Source: Micromonospora pallida (GTDB lineage: Bacteria > Actinomycetota > Actinomycetes > Mycobacteriales > Micromonosporaceae). Taken from it: a stretch of 64,000 nucleotides of DNA. The notes beneath the pieces are model-generated. The model did no database searches, was not told the DNA's origin, and was given only the letters and a program-made list of their open reading frames with translations. A program made the translations under genes and the position numbers. Positions 8,898-16,448 of the stretch are shown here, piece by piece (positions within the stretch are counted from its first letter, which is position 1; each line of letters starts with the position of its first letter). Where the stretch lies: assembly GCF_900090325.1 (NCBI RefSeq), contig NZ_FMHW01000002.1:372001-436000 (forward strand), written 5' to 3'.

Positions 8898-9788
8898 TCA
8901 GGGCTCGCGTCGCCGGACGACCAGCACGGTGACCAGGGTGGCCACCAGCGCCCAGCCGGCGTACGTGGCCCACGCGCCGCCGACCGTGGCCCGGTGGGCG
9001 ATGTCCACCCAGGGGGGTGCGTCGCCGCGCTCGATCAGACGTTGCCAGGCGGGCACCGGCATGGAGTGCCGGAGCAGGGCGGTCCACCGTTCGTCGTCGT
9101 CGACCGCAGTGGGCAGCAGGAGCAGGACGGTCGCGGCGGTGACGATCGCGGGCGCGGTGTGACGCACCAGTGCGCCGAGCCCGGCGCCGACGAGAGTGCA
9201 GAGCGGGACCAGCAGCGCGGACGCGACGATCGCCCGCAGCGCGCCCGGCTCACCGACCGACATGCCACCCCGTCCGGCCAGGATCGCCTGGGAGACACCG
9301 AAGGCGGTCGCCGAACCGAGTAGCCCCAGGGCCGTGGTGGCGGCGGTCAGCACGGCGAGTTTCGCGGCGGCCACGGACCCGCGCGCCGGGACCGCCGCGA
9401 AGGTCGTCCGGAACATCCCGGAGGCGTACTCGCCGCCGACCGCGACCGCGCCGAGGCTGCTCGCGGCGAGCACCACGAAGAGCGGCGTCTGCTGGGGGAA
9501 CGCGTCCCACAGGGGGTTCAGCACGTCCCGACGGTCAGCCGGCCAGTCCGCCCACCGGCGGCGGGTGTCGAGGCTGGCGTGGACAGCGAACCCGACCGTG
9601 GCGAGCAGGATCAGCCCGAGGGCGCCCCAGGTCGACCGGAGCGACCAGAGCTTGATCCATTCGGCGGCGACCAGGTCCTGGAAGCGGACCGGCCCGGTCG
9701 CCGTGGCCGGGCGGGTGTCGCCGCTGCCCCGAGCAGCGTCGACGCCACCCCGGCCGGCGGCGGTGTTCCGGTGGTCGGCGGTGGTCAT
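8898..9788 (-). CDS. ABC-2 type transporter permease
   Basis: This 296-residue membrane protein has a roughly 35-residue hydrophilic N-terminus followed by about six hydrophobic segments. AAEWIKLWSLRSTWGALGLI is the characteristic entry motif of ABC-2 permeases that export drugs or lipids in actinobacteria. GGEYASGMFRTTFAAVPAR is the other recurrent family motif. Its start overlaps the stop of the ATPase gene (ATGA), so the two are encoded as a pair. The cargo is unknown; a two-component system is encoded divergently, an arrangement common for antibiotic-sensing exporters. Confidence 0.85.
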   Translation of the reverse strand: MTTADHRNTAAGRGGVDAARGSGDTRPATATGPVRFQDLVAAEWIKLWSLRSTWGALGLILLATVGFAVHASLDTRRRWADWPADRRDVLNPLWDAFPQQTPLFVVLAASSLGAVAVGGEYASGMFRTTFAAVPARGSVAAAKLAVLTAATTALGLLGSATAFGVSQAILAGRGGMSVGEPGALRAIVASALLVPLCTLVGAGLGALVRHTAPAIVTAATVLLLLPTAVDDDERWTALLRHSMPVPAWQRLIERGDAPPWVDIAHRATVGGAWATYAGWALVATLVTVLVVRRREP

Positions 9789-10699
9789 CGGGCCACCTCC
9801 CCGGCGCGGTGCTCGACGCTGGTCGCGGTCAGCGCCATGAACGCCTGTTCCAACGAGGGGGTACGGGTCACCAGCTCGTGCACCGGGATCCGGTGGGCGG
9901 CGGCGAGGTCGCCGACCCGTGCCGCGCTCAGGCCGGTCACCGTGACCGTCCCGTCGTCCTCGGCCCGGACCACGCCGCCCTCCGCGGTCAGCCGGGCGGT
10001 GAGCGCGCCTTCCTGCGGGGTGCGGACGGACACGGTGCTCCCACCGCTCGTCGCGGCGAACTCGGCGAGGCTCTGGTCGGCGAGGAGCCGTCCCCGGCCG
10101 ATGACGACGAGCCGGTCGACGCAGTGTTCCATTTCGCTCATCAGGTGGCTGGAGACGAAGACCGTCCGTCCCTGACCGGCCAGCTCCCGGAACAGGCCGC
10201 GCACCCAGCGCACCCCCTCCGGGTCCAGCCCGTTGAACGGTTCGTCGAAGAGCACCACCGGCGGGTCACCGAGGAGCGCGGCGGCGATTCCGAGCCGTTG
10301 CCGCATGCCGAGTGAGAATCCGCCGACCCGCCGCCGGGCCACCCCGGCGAGGCCCACCTCGCGCAGCGTCGCGTCGACCCGGGAACGCGGGATGCCGTTG
10401 CTGCGGGCCAGGGCGCGCAGGTGTGCCTCGGCACCGCGTCCGCCCTGCACGTCGGCCGCGTCGAGGAGCGCGCCGACGTGGCGCAGCCCGCGTGGCCGGT
10501 CCCGGAACCGGACACCGTCCACCGTGACGGTGCCGCTCGTCGGCGCGGTGAGACCGAGGATCATGCGGAGCGTGGTGGACTTGCCGGCCCCGTTGGGGCC
10601 GAGGAATCCGGTCACGTGACCGGAGCGCACGGTGAGGGTCAGGTCGTGGACGGCCGTCGTGCGGCCGTACCGTCTGGTCAGCGAGGTCAGTCGGATCAT
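9785..10699 (-). CDS. ABC transporter ATP-binding protein, CcmA/drug-exporter type
   Basis: This 304-residue nucleotide-binding subunit starts at MIRLTSLTRRYG; upstream in-frame sequence looks non-coding. Walker A is GPNGAGKST, the signature is FSLGMRQRLGIAAAL and Walker B is VVLFDEPFNGLDPEG, followed by the switch histidine in SSHLMSEME. The C-terminal extension (about residues 220-304) is typical of DrrA-like exporters. It drives the adjacent ABC-2 permease. The signature reads SLGMR rather than SGGQ, which is normal for this group. Confidence 0.9.
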   Translation of the reverse strand: MIRLTSLTRRYGRTTAVHDLTLTVRSGHVTGFLGPNGAGKSTTLRMILGLTAPTSGTVTVDGVRFRDRPRGLRHVGALLDAADVQGGRGAEAHLRALARSNGIPRSRVDATLREVGLAGVARRRVGGFSLGMRQRLGIAAALLGDPPVVLFDEPFNGLDPEGVRWVRGLFRELAGQGRTVFVSSHLMSEMEHCVDRLVVIGRGRLLADQSLAEFAATSGGSTVSVRTPQEGALTARLTAEGGVVRAEDDGTVTVTGLSAARVGDLAAAHRIPVHELVTRTPSLEQAFMALTATSVEHRAGEVAR

Positions 10700-10765
10700 G
10701 TGGTCCAGGCTGTCGGGCCGCCCCCGCCCGGTCGTCGGGCTGGCGGCCACATCCGACCACCGGCG

Positions 10766-10783
10766 GTACGCCCCAGGGCGTAC
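10766..10783. promoter_or_regulatory. Palindromic operator candidate between exporter and two-component genes
   Basis: GTACGCCC-CA-GGGCGTAC is a perfect 8+2+8 inverted repeat, extended by GGC on each side with a 1-nt bulge. It is centred in the 133-bp divergent interval, about 58 bp from the kinase start and 75 bp from the ATPase start. NarL/LuxR-type response regulators bind inverted repeats of this size, so the regulator encoded alongside is the natural candidate to bind it. Confidence 0.55.
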
Positions 10784-10819
10784 GCCCACGGGCCGATGTC
10801 CACCCCGGCCCGGCCTGGC

Positions 10820-10825
10820 TACCGT
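10820..10825 (+). promoter_or_regulatory. -10 element of a leaderless kinase transcript
   Basis: TACCGT fits the actinobacterial TAnnnT consensus and ends 7 nt before the kinase ATG at 10833. This spacing puts the transcript start at the start codon, consistent with the lack of a ribosome binding site. Confidence 0.45.
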
Positions 10826-10832
10826 GTGCGGC

Positions 10833-12011
10833 ATGCCTGTCGCCGTGCCGCCGCGCCGCCTTCCGGCCGTCCTGTCGTCGGTGCTGCCCTGGGTGGGCGT
10901 CGCCGCGCAACCCGTCGTCGTGCTCTACGCCCCAATGGCGGAGACCGGCGGCGGACTCGGATTCGGCGACTGGTGGATCCCGATGCGCTACCTGCTGCCG
11001 GCCCTGGTGGTCGCCCTTCCCGCCGGTCTGTTGCCGCGACGCCCCCTGGTCGCCCTCGGGCTGATGCTCGCCGGAGCGACCGTGGTCACCCTGACGGTCA
11101 ACTCCGCCGAGGCCAGCTATCTCTCCGACATCTGGTACCTGCAGTTCCTCGTGGTGGACGTGACGGTGGGCGTGGTCACCGCGAGCCGCTCCCGCCGGCT
11201 CGCCCTGCCGGCCACCGTGCTGGTGCTCGTGGTGCAGATCGTCGTGGCCTTCGTCAACCCCGGCACGGACCCGGTGAACCGCGCCGTCCTCTCGATCCTG
11301 GCGATCGTCACCGCCGCGACGGTGGGCAGTTCGGTGCGGGCCCGACGCCGTTACGCCGCAACGCTGCGGTCGCACGCCGCCGCCGAGGCGGTCACCGCCG
11401 AGCGGCTGCGCATCGCTCGGGAACTGCACGACATGGTGGCCCACAGCATCGGGGTCATCGCCATCCAGGCCGGTGTGGGCGCCCGGGTCATCGACACCCA
11501 GCCGGCGCAGGCGCGGGCCGCGCTGCGGACCATCGAGGCCACCAGCCGGGACACCCTCGCCGAGCTCCGGCGCACGCTCGGCGCGTTGCGTCGCCCGGCG
11601 TCCGCGTCGTCGCTGGATCCGACGCCCGGCCTGGACGACCTGGACCGGCTGGTCGCCGCCGGGGCGGACGCCGGGGTCCGGGTCGACCTGCGCCGGGTCG
11701 GGCGGGCCGAAGCCGTACCGGACGACATCGGCCTGGCCGTGTTCCGCATCGTGCAGGAGGCGGTCACCAACGTGGTGCGGCACGCCGGCACCGACACCTG
11801 CCGGGTGGTGGTCGAGCAGCGTGCCGACGAGTTGGGTGTGGAAGTGGTGGACGACGGCCGGGGTGGGCCGGTCGGCGGCGAGGGGCACGGCATCGTCGGC
11901 ATGCGGGAGCGCGTCGGGCTGCTGGGCGGTCAATTCACCGCGGCTCCCGGTCCCGATGGAGGTTTCCGGGTCGCCGTACGGCTGCCCCTGCCGGCGGCGG
12001 TGACGCGGTGA
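10833..12011 (+). CDS. Two-component sensor histidine kinase, HisKA_3/NarL family
   Basis: The protein has 392 residues from ATG 10833. It has several hydrophobic segments in the first 150 residues, then the dimerisation/phosphoacceptor motif ARELHDMVAHSIGVIAIQ with His199, and a HATPase domain (AVFRIVQEAVTNVVRHAG, then DDGRGG and GHGIVGMRERV). It should autophosphorylate in response to a membrane signal and pass phosphate to the regulator encoded next, whose GTG overlaps its stop. The short loops between membrane segments suggest intramembrane sensing, as in kinases that monitor cell-envelope stress. Confidence 0.9.
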   Translation: MPVAVPPRRLPAVLSSVLPWVGVAAQPVVVLYAPMAETGGGLGFGDWWIPMRYLLPALVVALPAGLLPRRPLVALGLMLAGATVVTLTVNSAEASYLSDIWYLQFLVVDVTVGVVTASRSRRLALPATVLVLVVQIVVAFVNPGTDPVNRAVLSILAIVTAATVGSSVRARRRYAATLRSHAAAEAVTAERLRIARELHDMVAHSIGVIAIQAGVGARVIDTQPAQARAALRTIEATSRDTLAELRRTLGALRRPASASSLDPTPGLDDLDRLVAAGADAGVRVDLRRVGRAEAVPDDIGLAVFRIVQEAVTNVVRHAGTDTCRVVVEQRADELGVEVVDDGRGGPVGGEGHGIVGMRERVGLLGGQFTAAPGPDGGFRVAVRLPLPAAVTR

Positions 12012-12700
12012 CCGCGCCGGGGGAGACCGCCGGGACCGGGTCCGGTCGGATCCGGGTGTTGCTCGTCGACGACCAGCCGCTGGTCCGCGCCGGACTGCGG
12101 GTGCTCATCACGGACGCGCCCGACATCGAGGTCGTCGGCGAGGCGGGCACGGGCGCGGACGCCGTCCGGTTGGCCCGTGACGTACGGCCCGACGTGGTGC
12201 TGATGGACCTGCGGATGCCCGGGATGGACGGCATCCGGGCCACCGCGGCGATCACCGCGCAGGGCGGTCCGAGCCGGGTCCTGGTCCTCACCACCTTTGA
12301 CGACGATGACCACGTGCACGCCGCGTTGCGGGCCGGGGCGAGCGGCTTCCTGGTCAAGGACATGGCCCTCGACGACATCCTCGGCGCGATCCGGGTGGTG
12401 GCAGCGGGTGACGCCCTGCTCGCGCCGGGCGTCACCCGTCGGCTGGTCGCCGAGTTCGCCCGACGTGCCGCGCCGGCTGCCCGCCCCCGGCCCCTCGACG
12501 GGGTGACCGGGCGGGAACGGGAGGTGCTGACGCTGGTCGGTCGGGGCCTGTCCAACAGCGAGATCGCCGCCGAACTGGTGATCAGCGTGGCCACCGCGAA
12601 GGCGCACGTCGGACGCCTGCTCACCAAGCTCGGCGTCCGGGACCGCGTGCACCTGGTCATCGCCGCCTACGACGCCGGCCTGGTCACTCCCGCGGGCTGA
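12008..12700 (+). CDS. LuxR/NarL-family response regulator
   Basis: This 230-residue regulator starts at a GTG overlapping the kinase stop (GTGA). The receiver domain has acidic residues Asp21-Asp22, phosphoacceptor Asp67 (VLMDLRMPG), a Thr in VLTTFDD and Lys117 (FLVKDMA). A C-terminal LuxR helix-turn-helix (about 165-225) begins at LTGREREVLTLVGRG and includes SNSEIAAELVISVATAKAHV. Phosphorylated protein should dimerise and bind DNA, plausibly the palindrome at 10766-10783. It is the last gene of the pair. Confidence 0.92.
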   Translation: MTAPGETAGTGSGRIRVLLVDDQPLVRAGLRVLITDAPDIEVVGEAGTGADAVRLARDVRPDVVLMDLRMPGMDGIRATAAITAQGGPSRVLVLTTFDDDDHVHAALRAGASGFLVKDMALDDILGAIRVVAAGDALLAPGVTRRLVAEFARRAAPAARPRPLDGVTGREREVLTLVGRGLSNSEIAAELVISVATAKAHVGRLLTKLGVRDRVHLVIAAYDAGLVTPAG

Positions 12701-12719
12701 CCACCGCGATGCCGGACCT

Positions 12720-12745
12720 GGTCACCCCGGCGGGCTAACCGTCCC
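12720..12745. terminator. Imperfect hairpin at the junction of two convergent genes
   Basis: GGTCACCCCGGCGGG here is identical to 159-173 in the terminator near the left edge, and both are followed by ACCGTCCC after three variable bases. The copy folds imperfectly (GGTCACCCC against GGGCTAACC, seven of nine pairs). It includes the last codons and stop of the downstream minus-strand gene. A weak or decayed terminator is the simplest reading. Confidence 0.45.
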
Positions 12746-13426
12746 GGCTCCGGCGCGTCGGCGGGCGCGTTCGGCCCGCCACCAGGTGTGGCCGAGCGCG
12801 ACGGTGGCGACCAGACCGAGCCCGGCGGGGGTGACGGTCAGCCAGTTCACCTCGTCCGGCGTGCTGGCCGCCGCGCCGAGCGCCGCGTAGCCGAAGGCGG
12901 TGGGCGCGGAGGCGAGCACGCTGCCCACCAGGAACGGCAGCAGCCGTGCGCCGGTGGTGCCGTAGCCGTAGCTGACCAGCCCGAACCCGGAGATCGGCAG
13001 CAGCCGTACGGTCATCACGCCCAGCACGCTTTGCCGGGTGAACCAACCGTCCAGCCGGGCGAGCCGGCCCCGGGTCCGTTCGGCGACGAAGTCCCGGCCG
13101 AGGACCCGGCCGACCGCGAACCCGAGCGCCGCCGCGAGCAGCGCCGCGCCGAGGGCGTACCCGGCCCCCGCCAGGGAACCGAAGAGCGCCCCCGAGGCCA
13201 GCGTGACGAAGGTACGCGGCACCAGGGCGACCATCAGCAGCGCGCCACCGACGATGGCGGCCACCGGGGCGGCCCGGCCCAGCCGGTCGGCGTGCGCCGG
13301 CAGCTCGGCCAGTTCCGGCCGGGGCACCAGCACCAGCAGCAGCGCGAAGCACCCCAGCAGGAGCAGCAGGGACGCGAAACGGACGGCCGACCGCTGCCCG
13401 AGCAGCCGCCGGACCGTCGGGATCAT
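12722..13426 (-). CDS. TVP38/TMEM64 (SNARE-associated, DedA-like) membrane protein
   Basis: This 234-residue integral membrane protein starts at MIPTVRRLL; the ATG overlaps the stop of gatD (ATGA). It has an N-terminal membrane segment and the VTT-domain pattern: PRTFVTLASGALFGSLAGAGYALGAALLAAALGFAVGR (given in part), then GLVSYGYG and a final hydrophobic helix. Members of the family are linked to lipid scrambling and membrane homeostasis. Coupling to gatD-murT suggests a link to lipid-linked precursor metabolism, but that is inference only. Confidence 0.8.
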   Translation of the reverse strand: MIPTVRRLLGQRSAVRFASLLLLLGCFALLLVLVPRPELAELPAHADRLGRAAPVAAIVGGALLMVALVPRTFVTLASGALFGSLAGAGYALGAALLAAALGFAVGRVLGRDFVAERTRGRLARLDGWFTRQSVLGVMTVRLLPISGFGLVSYGYGTTGARLLPFLVGSVLASAPTAFGYAALGAAASTPDEVNWLTVTPAGLGLVATVALGHTWWRAERARRRAGAGTVSPPG

Positions 13427-14142
13427 GGTCGGGCGGCGGCCACCGCGGCCCGGCGTTCGCCACGCAGCCGATCGGGCCAGGTGTCGTCCAGCGGCGGGAG
13501 CTGGTGCGCCCCGGTGGCCCACCTCAGCAGCAGGTCGGCCAGGGCCGGGTTGCGGGCCAGCGCCGGACCGTGCGAGTAGGTGCCGAGCAGCTTGCCCCGC
13601 CAGGCGCCCTCGGTCTGGCCGTCGTTGCCCACCCCGGCGGTGACCCGGGCCAGCGGGGCGACGCCCGGCCCCAGGTGGGTCCGTCCGCCGTGGTTCTCGA
13701 AGCCGCTCAGGGACGGGATGCCCAGCCGTGGGTCGATCTCCCCGGCCAGCTCGCCGACCGCCCGCGACGGACCCCGGTCGGACTCCAGGTCGAGCAGGCC
13801 CAGCCCCTGGCAGCGGGCGCCCTTGGCGAAGAACGAGGTGCCGAGCAGTTGGTAGCCGGCGCAGACGCCGAAGACCACCGAACCCTGGGCGACCGCGCGG
13901 TGCAGCCCGCCGTCGGCGAGCATCCGCTGCGCGCCGAGCGCCTGTGGGCCGTCCTCGCCGCCGCCGATCAGGTAGATGTCGGCGGCGGTGGGCAGCCGCT
14001 GGTCGGAACGGACCTCGTAGACCTCGACCGGCATGCCGCGCTGCCGCGCCCGGCGGGCCAGGATCAGCACGTTGCCCCGGTCGCCGTAGGTGGAGAGCAG
14101 GTCGGGGTAGATCCAGACGATGCGCAGGCTCTCAGTTGACAC
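13423..14142 (-). CDS. gatD: GatD, glutamine amidotransferase subunit of lipid II isoglutaminyl synthase
   Basis: This 239-residue class I (CobB/CobQ-like) glutaminase has nucleophile Cys94 in FGVCAGYQLLG and catalytic His190 in LLGTYSHGP, positions that match the characterised staphylococcal protein. It releases ammonia from glutamine and passes it to MurT, which amidates the alpha-carboxyl of D-Glu in lipid II. It starts at a GTG that overlaps the end of murT by 11 bp. The upstream partner and residue conservation make this a confident call over other cobyric-acid-synthase-like amidotransferases. Confidence 0.93.
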   Translation of the reverse strand: MSTESLRIVWIYPDLLSTYGDRGNVLILARRARQRGMPVEVYEVRSDQRLPTAADIYLIGGGEDGPQALGAQRMLADGGLHRAVAQGSVVFGVCAGYQLLGTSFFAKGARCQGLGLLDLESDRGPSRAVGELAGEIDPRLGIPSLSGFENHGGRTHLGPGVAPLARVTAGVGNDGQTEGAWRGKLLGTYSHGPALARNPALADLLLRWATGAHQLPPLDDTWPDRLRGERRAAVAAARP

Positions 14143-15394
14143 GGTCCAACTCCGCTCGGATGTCCTGGAACGCGGTGTAATTGGCGATGACCTCCAGCCG
14201 GCCCGGCGGCACGCTGCGGACCGCCTCGCCGAACGACCGGACGTGCTGGAACGGCACGTCGTTGACGTCGAGGCGGACGGCCAGGTCGAAGGCCCGGTCG
14301 CCGGTGATCAACACCTGCCGGCCGCGCAGCGGGGCGAAGTCGACGTCGAACAGCCAGGAGGTGTCCAGGCCGTCGGGGTCGCGGGCGTTGATGGAGAGCA
14401 GTGTCGGCGCGTGGTCGGCCATGTCGAAGGCCTCCAGCCAGCTCGCCGGGTTCTTCGCCAGTAGCAGCCGGATGTTGCGCCCGTCCCGGTCGACCTGCGC
14501 GTACCGGCCGGCGATCGAGGTGACCGAGCCGAGCCGGGAGACCGCGTCCACCGGACGGACGCCGAACTCGGCGGCGACGGCGAGGGCGGTGGCCGCGTTG
14601 CCGAGGTTGACCCGGCCGGGGAGCTGGAGGACGACCTTGTGCCACGCGCCGGTCGGGTCCACCACGCCGTCGTCCTCGACCACCCAGTGCGGCTGTGGCC
14701 GGCGCAGCGGGCAGCCGGTGCACCACCACTGCTCGCCGTTGCGCTCGATGGACGACCCGCACTCGGGGCAGACCCACGAGTCGTCGTGCCACCGTTGGCC
14801 GGCGCTGAACCAGGTCACCGCGGGTGGGGTGATCCGGTGGTCGTGGCTGGCCGGCGGGGTGGCCGCCCAGACCACCATCGGGTCGTCGGCGTTGGCCACC
14901 ACGCGCAGCTCCGGGTGGCGGACCAGCGCGGCTCGCCAGAGCTGCGCCATCATCGCCACCTCCTTGGCCCGGTCGAGCTGGTCCCGGGAGAGGTTGAGCA
15001 GGGCCACCACGTGCGGCTCGGTGGCCTCCATGACCTGGGCCAGGTAGTGCTCGTCCACCTCGAGCACCGCGTACGGGGTGCTGCCGGCCTTGGCCAGCGC
15101 GGAGGTGTGGCCGGTGGGCATGTTGGCCCCGAAGGAGTTGGTCGCGACGGTGCCGAGCACGCCGACCGCCGCGGCGGTGAGCCGGGTGGTGGTGGTCTTG
15201 CCGTTCGTGCCGGAGATCAGGGCGATGGCCCGCCCCGCCGAGAGGTGGGCCAGCAGGTCCGGGTCGATCTTCAGGCCGATCCATCCGCCGATCACCGAGC
15301 CGTCTCCACGGCCCGCGGCCCGCGACAGTGCCGCGGCCGTACGCGACACGGAGCTGGCCACCTTTGCCCGTAGGGGCATCTTCGCGTCCGTCAC
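14132..15394 (-). CDS. murT: MurT, Mur-ligase subunit of lipid II isoglutaminyl synthase
   Basis: This 420-residue Mur-ligase-like protein has the ATP site SGTNGKTTTT at 61-70. It also carries the hallmark MurT insertion, a Cys4 zinc ribbon (Cys209, Cys212, Cys225, Cys228) in the central domain. It activates the D-Glu carboxylate of lipid II with ATP, and GatD-derived ammonia then gives D-isoglutamine, a modification needed for efficient cross-linking. The start is GTG with TAACCT ending 7 nt before it and no ribosome binding site, so the mRNA is probably leaderless. It is transcribed away from mraZ. Confidence 0.93.
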   Translation of the reverse strand: MTDAKMPLRAKVASSVSRTAAALSRAAGRGDGSVIGGWIGLKIDPDLLAHLSAGRAIALISGTNGKTTTTRLTAAAVGVLGTVATNSFGANMPTGHTSALAKAGSTPYAVLEVDEHYLAQVMEATEPHVVALLNLSRDQLDRAKEVAMMAQLWRAALVRHPELRVVANADDPMVVWAATPPASHDHRITPPAVTWFSAGQRWHDDSWVCPECGSSIERNGEQWWCTGCPLRRPQPHWVVEDDGVVDPTGAWHKVVLQLPGRVNLGNAATALAVAAEFGVRPVDAVSRLGSVTSIAGRYAQVDRDGRNIRLLLAKNPASWLEAFDMADHAPTLLSINARDPDGLDTSWLFDVDFAPLRGRQVLITGDRAFDLAVRLDVNDVPFQHVRSFGEAVRSVPPGRLEVIANYTAFQDIRAELDRVN

Positions 15395-15626
15395 CCGAGC
15401 GAGGTTACCGGACCGGTCACTCCGTCAGATCGTTGCCGACGGTGAACCGTTCGGGCGGGGACCTCCACCTGCCGGGGTGGCTGCTCGGCCGGGCGGACGC
15501 GGGCGCTCCGCCGCCCGGCGACGGCCCTGTCGCCGGGCGGCGGCGGGTTGCCCGCCGGGCGGGTGGATCTTGGTCCACCGGATGGAGTCGATCAATGTCG
15601 GAAAACGGACGTGGCCGACGGGCGGT

Positions 15627-15649
15627 TCCACCCCTCCACTTCGCTCCAC
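15627..15649 (-). promoter_or_regulatory. Inverted MraZ-type box cluster
   Basis: On the minus strand GTGGA occurs at 15649-15645, 15639-15635 and 15631-15627, with periods of 10 and 8 bp. It mirrors the canonical cluster next to mraZ but points towards murT, whose start is about 230 bp away. Binding by MraZ is inferred from the shared pentamer. Confidence 0.45.
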
Positions 15650-15705
15650 CCGCTCTGACGTGCGGTTTTGTCTTTTCGCGCGACGCGCCGAACGGTCGAT
15701 TCTGG

Positions 15706-15733
15706 TTGCGGGTGGAGGGAAGTGGAGTAGAGT
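15706..15733 (+). promoter_or_regulatory. Candidate mraZ (dcw) promoter
   Basis: TTGCGG (15706-15711) and TAGAGT (15728-15733) are 16 bp apart. The -10 hexamer is embedded in the GTGGA repeats, so a bound MraZ would block RNA polymerase. The transcript would have a leader of roughly 80 nt before mraZ. Confidence 0.4.
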
Positions 15734-15736
15734 GGA
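15712..15736 (+). promoter_or_regulatory. MraZ operator: three GTGGA direct repeats with 10-bp period
   Basis: GTGGA starts at 15712, 15722 and 15732, exactly one helical turn apart, about 85 bp upstream of mraZ. MraZ is known to bind short direct repeats of this spacing in front of its own gene as a multimeric ring, so this is almost certainly the autoregulatory site of the dcw cluster. Confidence 0.75.
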
Positions 15737-15820
15737 GCGCATTGGTGAGGCCGGGAGGGCCCACCGGCCCGGGGGGTCAGCGGCGCCGCGAACGCCGCCG
15801 AAGGGCGAGGGGGTTGGGCC

Positions 15821-16252
15821 GTGTTTCTCGGCACCCACACTCCACGCCTGGACGACAAAGGCCGGTTGATTCTTCCGGCGAGGTTCCGGGACGGACTGGC
15901 GGGGGGTGTCGTGATCACCAAAGGGCAGGAGCACTGCCTCTACGTCTTCCCCGCGCCCGAGTTCCAGCGCATCGCCGACCAGTTGCGTCAGCAACCGATG
16001 ACGCACAAGGCCGCGCGGGCGTACAGCCGGGTCTTCTTCGCCAGCGCGCACGACGAGGTTCCCGACAAACAGGGTCGGGTCACCATCCCCGCTCACCTGC
16101 GTGCGTACGCAGACCTCGACCGCGACCTGGCGGTCATCGGCGCGCATACGCGGGTGGAGATCTGGAACCGCTCGACGTGGGACACCTACCTCGAGGCGAA
16201 CGAGGAGGAGTTCTCCGACATCTCCGAGGGGGTGTTGCCCGGCGGTCTGTAG
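15821..16252 (+). CDS. mraZ: MraZ, transcriptional regulator of the dcw cluster
   Basis: This 143-residue protein has two SpoVT/AbrB-like domains, each with the D-x-K/Q-GR motif: [13 protein letters not shown] near residue 10 and [13 protein letters not shown] near residue 85. The length is typical. MraZ assembles into rings and binds short direct repeats upstream of itself, usually repressing mraZ and rsmH. The GTG start is preceded by AAGGGCGAGGGGG. It is the first gene of the long plus-strand division cluster, and its likely operator lies 85 bp upstream. Confidence 0.95.
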   Translation: MFLGTHTPRLDDKGRLILPARFRDGLAGGVVITKGQEHCLYVFPAPEFQRIADQLRQQPMTHKAARAYSRVFFASAHDEVPDKQGRVTIPAHLRAYADLDRDLAVIGAHTRVEIWNRSTWDTYLEANEEEFSDISEGVLPGGL

Positions 16253-16448
16253 GGCGTGCGACGACGCCCGACGTACTGCGAGATCTCCAGCCGCTTCGCG
16301 TTCCTGGCGCCCCTTCCCCGGTGCCAGGGGCACGATCCGGTCTCCTCGAGCCGCGGTCGGGGAGCGGGCGGGAGCGGATGGGGATCTGGCGGTACGAGGG
16401 GTGTCGGAGCGCCGACGCAGACAACACGAGAGAGAAGGTCCGGTACCA

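Larger units (their letters stand above)
15395..15820. other. Gene-free 426-bp interval between divergent murT and mraZ
   Basis: I see no credible gene here. It contains the murT -10 element (TAACCT, 15407-15402), nine GTGGA pentamers in both orientations (five on the minus strand, four on the plus), a GGTGGA-N6-TCCACC inverted repeat (15562-15579), the mraZ promoter candidate, and an isolated GGAGTCGATCA (15584-15594) identical to the terminal repeat of the palindromic element near 63.3 kb. Confidence 0.7.

Noticed and set aside
16253..16448. A small gene between mraZ and rsmH
   Set aside because: No frame has a good start, ribosome binding site or codon pattern; it is treated as intergenic.
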